Shown piece by piece: positions 1-12,700 of a stretch of DNA of 64,000 nucleotides; position 1 is the first letter of the stretch, and every line of letters begins with the position of its first letter. The DNA is from Loripinus fragilis (lineage: Eukaryota > Mollusca > Bivalvia > Lucinida > Lucinidae), in NCBI GenBank assembly GCA_964019695.1, contig OZ026515.1, forward strand, positions 42,275,994-42,339,993, given 5' to 3'. The translations under genes were made by a program, and so were the position numbers. Below the pieces are notes generated by a model. That model was given only the letters and a program-made list of their open reading frames with translations, searched no databases and was not told the DNA's origin.

Positions 1-840
1 CTGCCGGATAACATCAGGTCTTCTGTTCGCCTGTTCGCAGACGATTGTGTCCTGTATAGGAATATACATTCACTTCAGGATTGTTTGACCTTGCAAGAAG
101 ACCTCACCAGCTTAGGACAGTGGGAAGCCGATTGGCAAATGAAATTTAACGTAGCCAAATGTCACTCAATGAGAGTGACTCGGCATCAGCATCACAAACA
201 AATTCTTTTCTACTACTCACTACACAATCAAACTTTGGAAAATGTTCAGTCGGCAAAATACCTTGGTATCACCATTACAGATAACATGGATTGGGGTCAG
301 CATGTCTCTGAAATCTCTTCCAAAGCAACTAAGACACTTGGTTTCCTTCGCAGGAATTTGGCTTTTGCACCTAGGAGTACAAAGGAAGTTGCATACAAAA
401 CTTTGGTTCGGCCTAAACTAGAGTATGCAGCACCCATTTGGAGCCCTCACTCGAAACTTCAGATTAATCAGATTGAGAAAGTTCAGAGGACAGCAGCCCG
501 CTGGACCTGCAGGAGATGGCGAAACACCAGTAGCGTCGGCGAAATGCTTGATGAGCTTGAATGGCCATCTCTTGAGGCCCGTAGGGACCAGTCCTCCTTG
601 CTTCTCTTTCACAAGATTCATTGTGGAGCAGTGTCTATTGAAAAAGACAAGTATATGACCCCTGCTCATAGTTTGAAAACTACCAGGTCATCGCATAGTG
701 CTCAATACTGCAGACACCAGACATACAGTGATGCCCTGAAGAATTCTTTTTTCCCCCGAACTATTCCACATTGGAATAGTCTGCCTCCTTCTGTGGCAAA
801 TGCCCAGTCCACAGAGGAGTTTAGGGCACTCCTTATTTAA
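1..840 (+). CDS. Non-LTR retrotransposon reverse transcriptase, C-terminal fragment
   Basis: The frame is open from the first base of the window to the TAA at 838-840, so this is the C-terminal 279 residues of a longer ORF2. The catalytic reverse-transcriptase motif FADD is encoded at 34-45 within VRLFADDCVLYR. Downstream come the thumb-like block KYLGITI, then LEYAAPIW and IEKVQRTAARW, and the terminal WNSLPP motif near residue 256. These are the blocks seen at the end of Jockey/CR1-group ORF2 proteins. The protein would reverse-transcribe its own RNA at a nicked genomic target. The fragment has no internal stop, so the copy may be young, but the endonuclease and the fingers/palm lie outside the window. 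The exact clade (CR1, Jockey, Rex-like) cannot be fixed from this piece. Confidence 0.86.
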   Translation: MPDNIRSSVRLFADDCVLYRNIHSLQDCLTLQEDLTSLGQWEADWQMKFNVAKCHSMRVTRHQHHKQILFYYSLHNQTLENVQSAKYLGITITDNMDWGQHVSEISSKATKTLGFLRRNLAFAPRSTKEVAYKTLVRPKLEYAAPIWSPHSKLQINQIEKVQRTAARWTCRRWRNTSSVGEMLDELEWPSLEARRDQSSLLLFHKIHCGAVSIEKDKYMTPAHSLKTTRSSHSAQYCRHQTYSDALKNSFFPRTIPHWNSLPPSVANAQSTEEFRALLI

Positions 841-1003
841 ACAAAAATTCAGCCAAAAGTTTTTGTGTTTTTTGTGTGTTTTTTTTGTTTTATTTTTTTT
901 TTGTTTTTTGTTTTTTATTTTATCAAAATTTCCAAATTCGCACTCCCTGGTGTAATGCTCATGTATGAGCGAACCAGTAAAGATAGAAAGAAAGAAAGAA
1001 AGT
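1..1003 (+). mobile_element. 3' end of a non-LTR (LINE) retrotransposon
   Basis: The element includes the reverse-transcriptase tail (1-840), a T- and GT-rich 3' untranslated stretch (841-950) and a terminal simple repeat (AGAAA)(GAAA)n at about 980-1003. A short simple-sequence tail instead of poly(A) is typical of CR1/L2-like lineages. The 5' end and target duplication are outside the window. Confidence 0.75.
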
Positions 1004-1062
1004 AATCATTTTCTGTTTTGAAACTGTTGTCTGCTAATTGCACTAACTGCATATAATCATAG

Positions 1063-1871
1063 GGTCGCCCTAAATACCGACAAGAACGTTCAATAGCCGA
1101 CAAGAACAGACAAGAGGCATTTTATATATTAATTCACTAATATTCAGTTTAAAAAATTGTTTTATAGGTTCTTAGATGTCCAATATTTGCAAAAATAGAT
1201 TTTTGAAGCAGATATTTACCAAATAACGGACCACCTCAACAACTGGTCGCATATCATCAACTACCGTCAAGAAAAAGTTAAGAGCAGTCGTACACCGACA
1301 AGAAGCTTTTAACTTTATATATTTGGAGTATAAATGGTGGAAATTTTCTATATCTTATCATATTGTATCCTAGAATTGCAAAAGTAGCGCTTTGAATCAG
1401 ATCTATTCAGATTTTTTGTCCAAATCAGCAGCATCAGCTTTATTACCGCACTACCGACAAGAAAAAGTTAAGAGCAGTCGTACACCAACAAGAAGTTTTT
1501 GACTATATTGGAAGCATAAATGGTGGAAATTTTCTATATCTTTTATTTTGTATCCTAGGATTGTAAAAGTAGCGTTTTGACTCAGATTATTCACTTTTTT
1601 TTGGCTCAAAGTTTAAGTATAATATATTTTTTCTCTCACGTTTGTGTTTCCTTTACGTCACAAAAAACTTCTTGTCGGTAAGTAGGGGTATATAGAGTAT
1701 TGCAAATCATTGTTTTTTTTGGGGATGCAAAAGCAATCCTGTGGCTAATTTTGGATATATAACGCATGAAGAGGGTCTAATAAGTAGTATTTTAATAGCA
1801 AAATGCCTCTTGACGGCTCTTGACGGTTCTTGTCGGCTCTTGTCGGTTCTTGTCGGTAAATAGGGTGAACG
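1063..1871. mobile_element. Non-autonomous DNA transposon with 9-bp target duplication (MULE- or hAT-like)
   Basis: The direct repeat TAATCATAG flanks the element at 1054-1062 and 1872-1880. The ends are imperfect inverted repeats containing CCCTA-(A/T)-TACCGACAAGAAC. The right subterminal region (1805-1858) has five consecutive ~11-bp repeats of GGTTCTTGTC type, and the left has several CCGACAAGAA copies. Such subterminal repeat arrays are typical transposase-binding regions of Mutator or hAT elements. The 9-bp duplication favours Mutator; hAT would give 8. No transposase frame is present. Confidence 0.72.
1262..1610. repeat. Internal direct duplication inside the MULE/hAT-like element
   Basis: Two diverged copies about 190 bp apart share GTTAAGAGCAGTCGTACAC (starting near 1278 and 1468), then a TGGTGGAAATTTTCTATATC block and a TATCCTAG block. 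It is an internal structural repeat of the 1063-1871 element. Confidence 0.65.
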
Positions 1872-2050
1872 TAATCATAGGCATACCAGACTATTTCTTT
1901 CATGAAACCAGATCAGACTGCTCCCTTAGGGTCCATCTTGTTTGTAACATAGGCAACTTATTTCAGTGCATCAGCAGATGATAAAACAGACCACATTTGT
2001 GGTGAATAATGAGAATAGAGTGAAAATATCTTTCAGGAACATCATCAGAT

Positions 2051-2150
2051 TGTCAAACAATTTGGAGTAGGACCAGGATAGACATTTTGTCAGGCCTTAT
2101 TGTCAAACAATTTGGAGTCAGACCAGGACAGACATTTTGTCAGGCCTCAT
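2051..2150. repeat. 50-bp tandem duplication
   Basis: Two adjacent 50-bp copies begin TGTCAAACAATTTGGAGT at 2051 and 2101 and differ at only a few bases. No other function is visible. Confidence 0.8.
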
Positions 2151-2237
2151 TCAGGTTTAACGGTATGCAAACTTTATCAACAGATGACAAAGTTGCCCCA
2201 AGTAGTGGGGAATGAGTCAACCTAAAGCCCACCAATA

Positions 2238-3170
2238 TTTTTATACCCCCACAAACTTTGTTTTCACGGCCGTGCATCCGTCTTTCTGTCCATTTCGTAA
2301 CGTTTTGTTTCCTTTTGATTAATATCTTGAAAAGTCGTGTTGGAATTTCATCAAACCTTGCAAACATATTCATATCTACAAGACATACTTTTTAAAAAAA
2401 AATAAGGGCTTGGGCCAATTCTATCAGAGTTATTTCCCTTTGTAATTATAAATGGCTTTTTATATTGGGTTTACCCTTATGCTATGATAGTGCATACACA
2501 GTCTGATCAACTCCTACTATAGCTCTTGATGGAGCAATTTGATAGTTTGCCGTCACAATGTAGACACATTGAACATAACCATTAAGGAGTTTGGTTCTGA
2601 TTTTTTTTTTTAACAAAATTACAGCTATGAGAACTTAGACATTTTTCCCCTAATATGACTTTTGTATAGGCAAAGACAGTACCTTCATGGGCCGATCAAC
2701 TCCTACCACAGCTTTTGCTGAATTAAACCAATACTTAACCTACACAGTGTAGATATATTGAAGATATGCATGAACAAGATTGGTTAAAAAAAATTGACAA
2801 AATGACAGCAATGAGAACTTAGACAATTTTTCCTTTAGCAAATACAAAAAGCCATATTACTAATATGGCTTTTTGTATATGCATAGATAGTGCCTTCATA
2901 GGCCAATCAAGTCCTACCACAGCTTTTGCCGAATTAATCCTACACAGTGTAGACATATTGAAGATATGCATGATGTAGTTTGGTGCACAAGATATAATTT
3001 TTGACAAAATGACAGCTATGAGAACTTAGACAATTTTCTCTGTATAATGGTACATGTATAATATACATGTATGCATAAATAGTACCTTCAGGGCCCTAAT
3101 CATGGGCCAATAAACTCCTACCAAAGCGTTTGATGAATTGATCCAATAGTTAGTCTTACCAAATGTTGCA
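2238..3170. repeat. Diverged tandem-repeat element (~190-bp units)
   Basis: The left end reads TTTATACCCCCACAAACTTTG, resembling the left end of the element at 4557. The body contains about three units sharing ACAGCTATGAGAACTTAGAC (2621, 2804 and 3012), each followed by a TAGTGCCTTCA...CCAATCAA...CCTACCACAGC block. No coding potential is seen. Copies are diverged, implying an old array. Confidence 0.6.
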
Positions 3171-3592
3171 GATTGCTAACTTAAAGATCATTTGCATAGA
3201 TTCTACTGAAACCTAGTTTTCAAAACTTAGGTCTGCTGGTTCAAACCATAACTTGGTAAAAAAAAAGGTTTTTCCACTGACCCTTACTGTGCCGAGGTAT
3301 CTAATAAGCATTGCTTATAGGCTTTATTCATTTATCCTGAAAATGTTGCTTTTTACTTCTGCTGCATATATTCAAGTGCACTTCAGACCAGATATAATTC
3401 TATACATTTTGAAAGGCAAAAGTGCCTTTCAAAATGCATAAAATTATATTTTTTCCAGAATTTTTTTTTTAAATATGTGTGCCTACCCTACCTAAAATTT
3501 TCAGACCTGTTACCCGAAACATATTTATTTTTTTATTTGACCTTAGCAAGTATCCTGTCCACTTGGTTAATGGTTTGCTTTTTATTTTCCAG

Positions 3593-3737
3593 TGAGCAGA
3601 TTGAGGTGTGCTGCGATGTTCTAAAGAAGTTATTGACAGCACTTCATCCTAACATCATTCTTCACAATTTCCACGCAGAACTTCTGGCAGGCCTTCAACA
3701 TCCAACATCTGCTGTGAAAAAACTCTGTGTGACACAG
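3593..3737 (+). CDS. PSMD5: PSMD5 exon 2 (first exon visible)
   Basis: The acceptor TTTATTTTCCAG precedes 3593 and the donor CAG|GTGAAC follows 3737. The first base completes a split codon, then EQIEVCCDVLKKLLTALH and the ELLAGLQHP block follow. This corresponds to the REKTTLCVSILERLLQ region of human PSMD5. It ends in phase 0. Confidence 0.9.
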
Positions 3738-6700
3738 GTGAACCTGTTCTTTTGCTGTCTTGTTATAATTTATCTTATATGCCTTCATGCATTTTCCTGC
3801 CAGCATTGAAATCTGCTAATTGTTAAAATTTTAGGCCTTTAATCAATAATTTGTAAAGCCATTTAAAAAAACAAAAACAATATCAGCTTAATCTTTATAA
3901 TTAAAGTCCACAAAATCACAAGTCGTCTTTAATGGTTTATCATTTGAAAATTAGTCAATATTAAAGTTGCTAATCAGTCAATATACATATATTCAGTCAT
4001 AAGAAGTTATAAATTCTTTTCTTGCTAGTGGTGACTTTTGTCATCTCATTCTGTTGATAAAGTTTGCATACAACTTGGGACCCAGATCAGGCCTGATAAA
4101 AGCTTGGGCCTTATCTTGATCCAAACTAATTGACACTGATGGTATTCCAGAAATAATCTTTTGTAAAAGTTAATTTTGAAAACTTCAACCAATTCCATGT
4201 CTGCTCTCCATATCCACAACTAAGTGGGGTTTTTTTTTACCAGACTTGCAAATAAACAGCAATGGTACATGGAAAAGAAATGATAGAATATTTGATGACT
4301 TTGATTTGATTTTCAAGGTCACACTGTGCTGGTGAAAATCTCAATTTTTGACCAAAAGAGCTTGCCTACACCCTTCTGTTGAACCGAAAGATGGATACTG
4401 TCCAAAATATATGTATAGGCACAAAAAAGAGTTGTTTTGATTTAGTGACCTTGACCTAATTTGCATGGGTTCCATCCTAGTATAAAAAACCAAAAATCAG
4501 CCTAGTCTGTGCACATTAATGGAAAAAAATATTAGATTTTAATGACCATGACTTTTTATACCCCGCCACAAAGTGTGGCGAGGTATTATGTTATACCCTT
4601 CGGTGTCTGTCCGTCTGTCCGTCCGTCCGTCCGTCCGCACCATTTCCGATCGATAACTTGAGTATTTATTCACGGAATTTTTTCAAATTTTGCATACATA
4701 TTGTTAACGGCGATGAGTGGTATGGGATTGTTAATGGGCAAAATCCGGCCATTTTTAACGGAGTTACTGCCCTTTTTCGTATTGGAAAAATGGTTTCTGG
4801 CCTGTTATTCCTTTACTGTTCATGATATCTGAATGAAACTTCACAGATATGTTGCACATCAAAGGTTACATATTGTGACTAAGGACCGTCACTCTGACCT
4901 TCCCAGTTTGTGAGTTATCCGCCCTTGATAGGTCTGAAAAAAGGTTTTTGACCTATTGTTCCTTTACTATGTGGAATATCTGAATATAACTTCACAGATA
5001 TGTTTCACATCAAAGGTAACATATTGTGACTAAGAACCGTCACTCTTACCTTTCCCGTTTGTGAGTTATCCGCCCTTGATTGAATTAAAAAATGTTTTTT
5101 ACCCGTAGTTCCTTTACTATGTGGAATATTTAAATGAAACTTTACAGATATGTTTCACATCAAAGGTTACATACTGTGACAAAGAACCATCACTCTTACC
5201 TTTCCAGTTCATGAGTTATCTGCCCTTGATTAATCTGAAAAATGGTTTTTGACCTGTAGTTCATTTACTATATGGAATATCTGAATGAAACTTTACAGAT
5301 ATGTTGATCATCAAAGGTTGCATATTGTGACTAAGGATCTTCACTCTTACCTTTCCAGTTCATGAGTTATCTACCCTTGATTGATCTGAAAAATGGTTTT
5401 TGACCTGTAGTTCATTTACTATATGGAATATCTGAATGAAACTTCACAGATATGTTGAACATCAAAGGTTACATATTTTTAGTAAGGACCGTCACCCTTA
5501 CCTTTCCAGTTCATGAGTTATCCGCCCTTGATTGATCTGAAAAATGGTTTTTGACCTGTAGTTCATTTACTATATGGAGTATCTGAATGAAACTTCACAG
5601 ATATGTTGACCATCAAAGGTTACATATTGTGACTAAGGACGTCATATCACTGTCTATCTCAGTTCTGTTGCTATTTAGGCATTATATATCTCACAAAATA
5701 ACTTTTGGTGCCCCCAGCAGTGGCGGGGTATTACGCAGTGCTTGCGGTGCTTTTATTTTCAAGGTCATCCAATAAAGATTGTAAAAAAAAAACTCTGTAA
5801 CATAAATTTGACTTTATCCTGGCAGGTGTGACAAGGCCTCTGCAGAATTCTTGTTTTTAAGAACTTTCAAATTTTAACTGAGCAGTTATTATTGCAGGTT
5901 GGTAGAGTCTGCTCTGAGTCAGTAGAAACTTTACTAGAGCATGAAGAAGTTGTACAACAGCTTGTCAGATGTCTGGCTGACACAGATCTGGATATTGCCA
6001 AGGTCGCAGGAGATGTTCTTGTTACTATGAGTAAGCTACCATATTCACTTTGTTTAGCTCAGAGTGGGCATAGCTTTTCAAAATTAAAAATAGGGTAGAT
6101 CAAGATCAGCTGATTGCTGCTGAAACCTGCTGATCAGAATCCACACTTCATTCATGATAAATCCATATTAATTGTACTGAAATTATACTGGCCACTTACA
6201 TGTAATCAGAAGACGGTATATAGAGAATACTAGGTGAATGTCTTTTGATATAAAGTTTACCGGCAAGGCTGCGAGAACACTTGTTGAATCACGAGGCATG
6301 CCAAGGGATTCAATATGCATTCTTGAAGCCAAGCCCGGTAAACTTGATATCAAAAGACGCAAACCTGATATTCTATTTGTCAGTTAACAAGTTTGTTCGC
6401 TCCTAAGACTAGCGATTATAAATAATTATTGATTTTGTGTTGATTCAACTTCATTGATGATGTCATTTGAAAAGTATGATGTCATGATGACATTGTCAGA
6501 TAGACAACGTTTATCAGGCCACCGTGCAACGATGCAGTTTATATGAGAGGTAACCAATAAAGTTAGATACAAATGTTAAACATTTTTGCACTAATGGATT
6601 TTCCTACTGGTTTGATACACTAAACTTCGGATCATCTGTTGAATTGGTCCATATATATTCAGGAATTGTTTTCCTTTCTCTGAAGATGATTTTTGTCTTA

Positions 6701-9700
6701 ACAAACAGTGTAGACCCTGATGAATTGCCGTATTATGTGACATTTCATCTTGGTCTGTTAAGAATAGTTGAATGACTTATGATGTGACTTTTGTCATCTG
6801 CTGATGACCTTTGTAAATAGTTCAGAACTAGATTAGCCCCAACAAAACATCAGACTTGATCTAAATCAAAACTGTTGGACACACTGATGGAACTATTCCT
6901 GAAAGATCTTTTTGAATGAGATGATTTTCAAAAGATCAGCGCATGACATACCATGCACATTGTCCAGGTCCCAAGGTTATAAAGTTTTTTCATGTTCAAC
7001 TGAGCATGGAATTTATCGTGCTTATAAATCTTAAAATGTCAACAATTGTTGGCATTTTATCATTTATTAGCATGATAAATACAATATATGAGAGTTTGAA
7101 AGCATTTTTGGTGTGTATGAGCAATTGAAATTTCATGCTCAGTTGAGTTGAGCATGAAGAAGTTTTAAAACCTCAAGCCCAGCAAAAAGTGAATGTTATT
7201 GTTTCAGGTTGCAGGAATGAAGGACTTGATGCATTGTTCCAGCACAATGCCATAGTAACACTACAAGAGGTGCTCTCCATGAATGATACTATAAGGTTCA
7301 GAGTCTATGAGGTTAGTATACTATATGCTGCATGAATGATACAGATCCAGAACCTATGAGCTTAGCATACAGAGACAAAATCATACCTTAGTCTCCATGA
7401 ATGATACCATTACCGTAGATTTAGTTTGTACAGATTTAGTTTGTACAATACGAGGGTCATCTAATAGAGAATGAGACTTTCTATAGCTCAGTGAATTATG
7501 AAATCTCATTCAAAGCTAGCACATCTTTTTGGCTATTCACATGTACCATATTCAACATGTTACACACTTCCATCTTTTGTTGCTATGCAACATTAGAAGA
7601 CTAGGCAAACATCCGTGGACGGCTCAGTATTGGTGGTCACCATGGCAACAGATTAAGATGTATAGTTTATTTTTCTAGGAATACTTATATATGCTCATAC
7701 AATCTGTCTTTAACCAATAGGAGAAAGTTATGTTCCAAAGTCTTGGGCTGTTACCATAGAAACAAAGTTTTAAAAATCATAAAATCAGGTTTTTATGAAA
7801 TATCTGGTATTTTCTGCTGGCCTCTTGACTTCAATTTAGTTAATATCAAATAGTCAAAGGCAATATAAGTGATCAGGGTTCTGTTCATCGATACCTAATT
7901 ACAATCAGCTGCACATGGCGATACATTTTGTGGGATATCCTTTGCTAACATAGTTACCATGGCAATGCAAAGTACTGTAGTGTGTTTATAGTAAATCAGT
8001 TGCTAGGCAACCAAAATAAAGGATTTGCATATTTGGTTCTTCTTTATTTAATCGTAGAAGAAAAGAGGTTAAATTATATCTATGAGGGAAAATAAAATAC
8101 TTTAAATGGCCATGGGAATTCAAAAAAACAATGTAAACATGGCCATGAGTCTTCAAGTCCATCCACAAAACAACCTGTTACTAGTCACAAACATATTGTT
8201 TCTATTTCTAAAATGCTAAGATGTTAAACTATTTTAACTAAATGCACACACAGATTTTCAGACTATAAGAAAGTCTCATTTTTTTATTGGATGACCCTCG
8301 TATGTCATGGAATATGAAAATGTTGCTTTAACCCTTTACCTCATAGAGACACCTTTTAATGCTTTTGCAAACAGAGCAGACCCAGATCAGGCAGCTCATG
8401 TGAGAGCTGTCTGATCAGGGTCTACTCTGTTTGCTTATGGAAATATGATAAGATATGATCCTACACTAGTGGACCTGACAAGTAATTTCTTACTGTTTTA
8501 ATTGCTAGATTGAAGCTAAAAATAGGTATATGTAGCTCCTTAACCATTTTCTTGCCATTTATGACAATTGTTGTTGGCTCTATCATCTGCTTATGTGCTT
8601 TGGTAGCCTATATTTCACACAATATGGACCCAGATCAAATTGCTCCTACAGCAATCTGATCTGATTCCATAGTGTTATTTTTATAGAGTATTCTGGAATG
8701 CAGCAGATGTAATTAACCGACCACACTTTTTGTTACTGTTCTTAATTTGAATGTTGGTTATCAAATCATTGATTTACAAATACTTGTCAGAATAGCATAT
8801 AGGGAAGACCATGATCAGACTTCTTTAGATCATTCTGATTTTTTTGAAATTTTAGAAATTCTGCAAACTTCTAAATATCTTGTATAGTTTAACTCTTTCT
8901 TTGCTAGCAGCAACTTTTGTTGCCTGCTGATTACTTTTGCAAACAGTTTGGACCCAGATAAAGAATCTCGGTCCTGATCTAGATCCAAACCATTTGACAC
9001 TGATAATGATCCCAAAAGAATTTTTTGGTAAAGTTAATTTTGAAGAAAAATTACACCAGCATGCAAAGGGTTAAATATGGGATTAAATTATTTTATTGTT
9101 GTCTTTGATGTGTTAGTCCCAGAAAAGTCACATGTCTAATTCAACATGGTTTATAGTTTATAGGTAAATAAAATCTGCAAACTAATAACCTTTGGAATGA
9201 ATTTCGGACGTTGTACCTAGTTTGTTTAGTTGTTTCCATATCATGGTATTTAATTATCTTAATTCACAGGTCCTAATCAGAATATGTGCCCACTGGCCAA
9301 CAGGACTACTTTTTGTTGCGGAGAAAGGTCTCTTACAGCAGTTTTTGAATGAGCTACACAAAGATGATATCCTGCTGCAGTTGAACTGTCTGGAACTACT
9401 TTCTGACCTTGCTGTTACAGAACATGGGTTACTATATTTAGATCAGGAGGGGGTTGTTGGTAAACTGGAAACATTAATGCAGATGACAGAGAATGATCCA
9501 TTAGCAAGTTTCTTGATTCCAGGTAAATATAAATCATATAAAATTTGTTGCCTTTTTTAGTTTTAGGGGATATATCCTGCTTTGCTCTGTATTTGACCCC
9601 CTTATTGTTACTTTTGCACATGCTGGTTATGGCTACAACATATAAATTTTATTTTTAGCAAAAGATAATGAGTAAACATTTGTAACAAAGAAAAAAAACG

Positions 9701-12700
9701 AACTAAAACATAACAGCAACACAAAATTCGTAAACATCGGCCTTTGATCAAATGAGGTCATCAGTCTGAATCACCTAGATTTGCACCCTCTAATTGGTTG
9801 ATAGATAAAAGGCCAAGGTCGGGCGTGAAAAGTCTGTTCCTTCTGAATGATTCGGTAACTGTCTAATACGGATTTTCACATTTTTTTTTAAAAAAGGCAG
9901 CAAATGATTGGGTCATTAAAAAGATAACAGAAACAAACTAACAACTGGACGATGGATATCCAATGATAACAATAGCTCACTATCAGCCTATGGGTCAGGA
10001 GAGCCCAAAATGGATATCACTCTAAAGACCTGTCTTGGTTTTAAATCTTGAGAAAAATCATATAATTTTTGGTTTGTAGTTCTAACCAGAAAATTAGGGC
10101 TAGGGTTCAGTTCTTTTAGAGTTACAAGCTATATATTTTATGTGAATTGTGAAGAGGATAAAACATTCTTTTCCATATGTTAACGTTTGCCAAGCCCTCG
10201 TGTGATAATGTGTTGAAGCCTGAACCGCTTTGAGATGAGGGCTGCAACACATTGTCACACGAGGGCTTGGCAAACTTTAATATACGGAAAAGAATGTTAT
10301 ATCCTCATGTTTATATACCTTACTTTCCAGCACAAACATTTACAGAACACAGTTCCAAATAATTTTATTCAATTATATGCAGACGTAGCATCATGAAGCA
10401 TACAACAAACAGAAGTATTTTTCAACAGAAAAATGTAAATAACTCCTAGCCACTGTTCTAGATTGTCCTGGCTGCATTGTCAGTATATCAATAAAGGAGC
10501 ATATTTTATGATAATTGAAATAGTTTTGTCATTTTTACATAAACATTAGCGACGTCATCTTAACTTGCAGACAATGTCATTGACCAGGCTTTAATGGCAA
10601 TGAAGCCCTTTACTGCCATGCATTAATGGGAATGAAGTCCGTTGCCAGTAATTGGTCAACGATCATCCGCATTGCAACTTGTTAAATTTAGATGAAACAT
10701 ACAACTGTTAGTGGTTGAAACACGTCCAGTTTCTATAGTAAACACTGATTAGGTATATAACAATGCATTGTCAATCAATCAATGTTTGATCTGAGTATAC
10801 ATTGTTTGTCGAGACCTTGATGTCTGAATTTTGTAGCTAAATGTGAATTCATCTTTAGGAAGTGTGTGGTTCTAATCCATGAATACTGTGTCCAACAATT
10901 TGATGAGGAAGTGGTTCATTGCCAGGTTTATCCATCCAGATGTAAAAAATGGGGTTAAAACATCATTCTGATGCACTTGCTTTTGTAACACGACTTCTGA
11001 TTGGATAACGTCAAAAATTTGCGACAGTATATCCTGCGATATACTGTAGGAAACAGTTTGATGTCATTAATTACGTCACATTTCTATGGATGATGTGCGG
11101 CATTATGCGGCTTGCAATGCTCCAATTTGAGACGAAACTGCGGAAGTGCATTAGAATTGGGATAACCATATTCAAAATTTTCATTTGGGGAGGTATGCTG
11201 GATATGCGTTCAGAAATCACGTTTTACAGCTCCGCTCCCATGTCGCCGTAAATCTAAATTTCCAACCGTATATCTGACCATATACCTCCCCAAATGAATA
11301 TTTTGAATACAGTTACCCCCTAAATGACTACTTACTGTGGGAGGCTGAAAACCTGCTAGAATGTCACATTATCTGCATGCATTTTGATTGCCCAGGGCAT
11401 AATGCTGACATCACCATTAGTGATGGTGCTGAAGTTATGTTTTGTAAACCGCCCAAGATGCGCTTAGGTAAAGTGTAAAGCCTGTTGTATATGCTTACAT
11501 GAGTTTCCTTGTCAATGCATGGATTTGCTCTGGTTAAAACAAGGGTGATTATGGCGTGTGGCATTATGCATTAATTAGGGGACAACTGTACAGTAAAATC
11601 TGTGTAAAACAGCCACTCTCAAAAAGATCAAAAATTGTTTTTCAAGACCAATTATCGCTTAATGCAGGTCAAAAGTATAGCAGAAGGCTCCAAGGGGAGC
11701 AGTCTGGAATACTTTCGACCTTCATTAAGCTTCCATTTATCATTAAGATCTTTGTTTTGTCTACTTTTGAGTGGCCGTTTTACACAGGTTTTACTGAATT
11801 CAAAATTTTCATTTTCATCGGATAAACAGTTAGAAATGTAGTTTTACAGTGACGCCTGAGCGGAGCGGTAAAACGTGATTTCCGACTGATGTCAAGCTAC
11901 ATAATCAGGTGCATTAGAATCATTATAACTTCTATTCAGGGCTAATCAAGTTCTTTGGTTGTGTGGCCAGGATTCATCCTAAAGAAGTGTGCGGTTCTAA
12001 TACAACATTTGTGAACACAGTGTTCAACAATTTGACCAATCCAGAAAGTGAATCATTACAGAGTTTATCCATTCAAACTCTAGGATTTATAGGAAGTTCT
12101 ATTGAAGGAAAGATGGCACTGGAAAAATTAGGTATTGTATAAACTCAGTCTGGAAGCCCCTGTTTTCACTCATTCTTAACTCTTCCCTTGCCAGCGAAGA
12201 CTCTTGTCATCTGCCTTTGCAAACAGTTTGGATCCGAATGTCAGTCATGATCTGGATCTAAACCGTTTGACGCTTTGATGGTGTTCCTGAAAGAATTTTG
12301 GAAAAAGCTAATTTTGAAAAATCCAGCAGATGACAAAAAACATGCAACAATAACCCAGCATGCAAAGGGTTGAATATTATTTACTGCACACATGCATGTT
12401 GATAATTGCAAAATCTATATGCACTTATTACTTCAACAGAGAAACTGTTCAACTAGAATGTGTAAGTAGGCACCATCTTGGTCATCTTGTATTTCAATAC
12501 TTGCCCCTTTAAACCTCACTAAAAATATGCAGCTGATGACATATTAAAAGTCATATCCTGCTATTTTTTTGTCCTGAAAATGTTGTCTGCTTTTTATGCC
12601 TGCTGTAATTCAAGTGCACTTCATGCACAGTCTAGCCAGAACCATTTCTGCTAGCACAATCAAGAAGGTACAGACCAAATGATTTCATTTTCATGGGATA

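Noticed and set aside
841..3592. Search for PSMD5 exon 1
   Set aside because: No + strand stretch with an ATG, a PSMD5-like N-terminal helix and a donor of matching phase was found, so the exon is assumed to lie upstream of the window.
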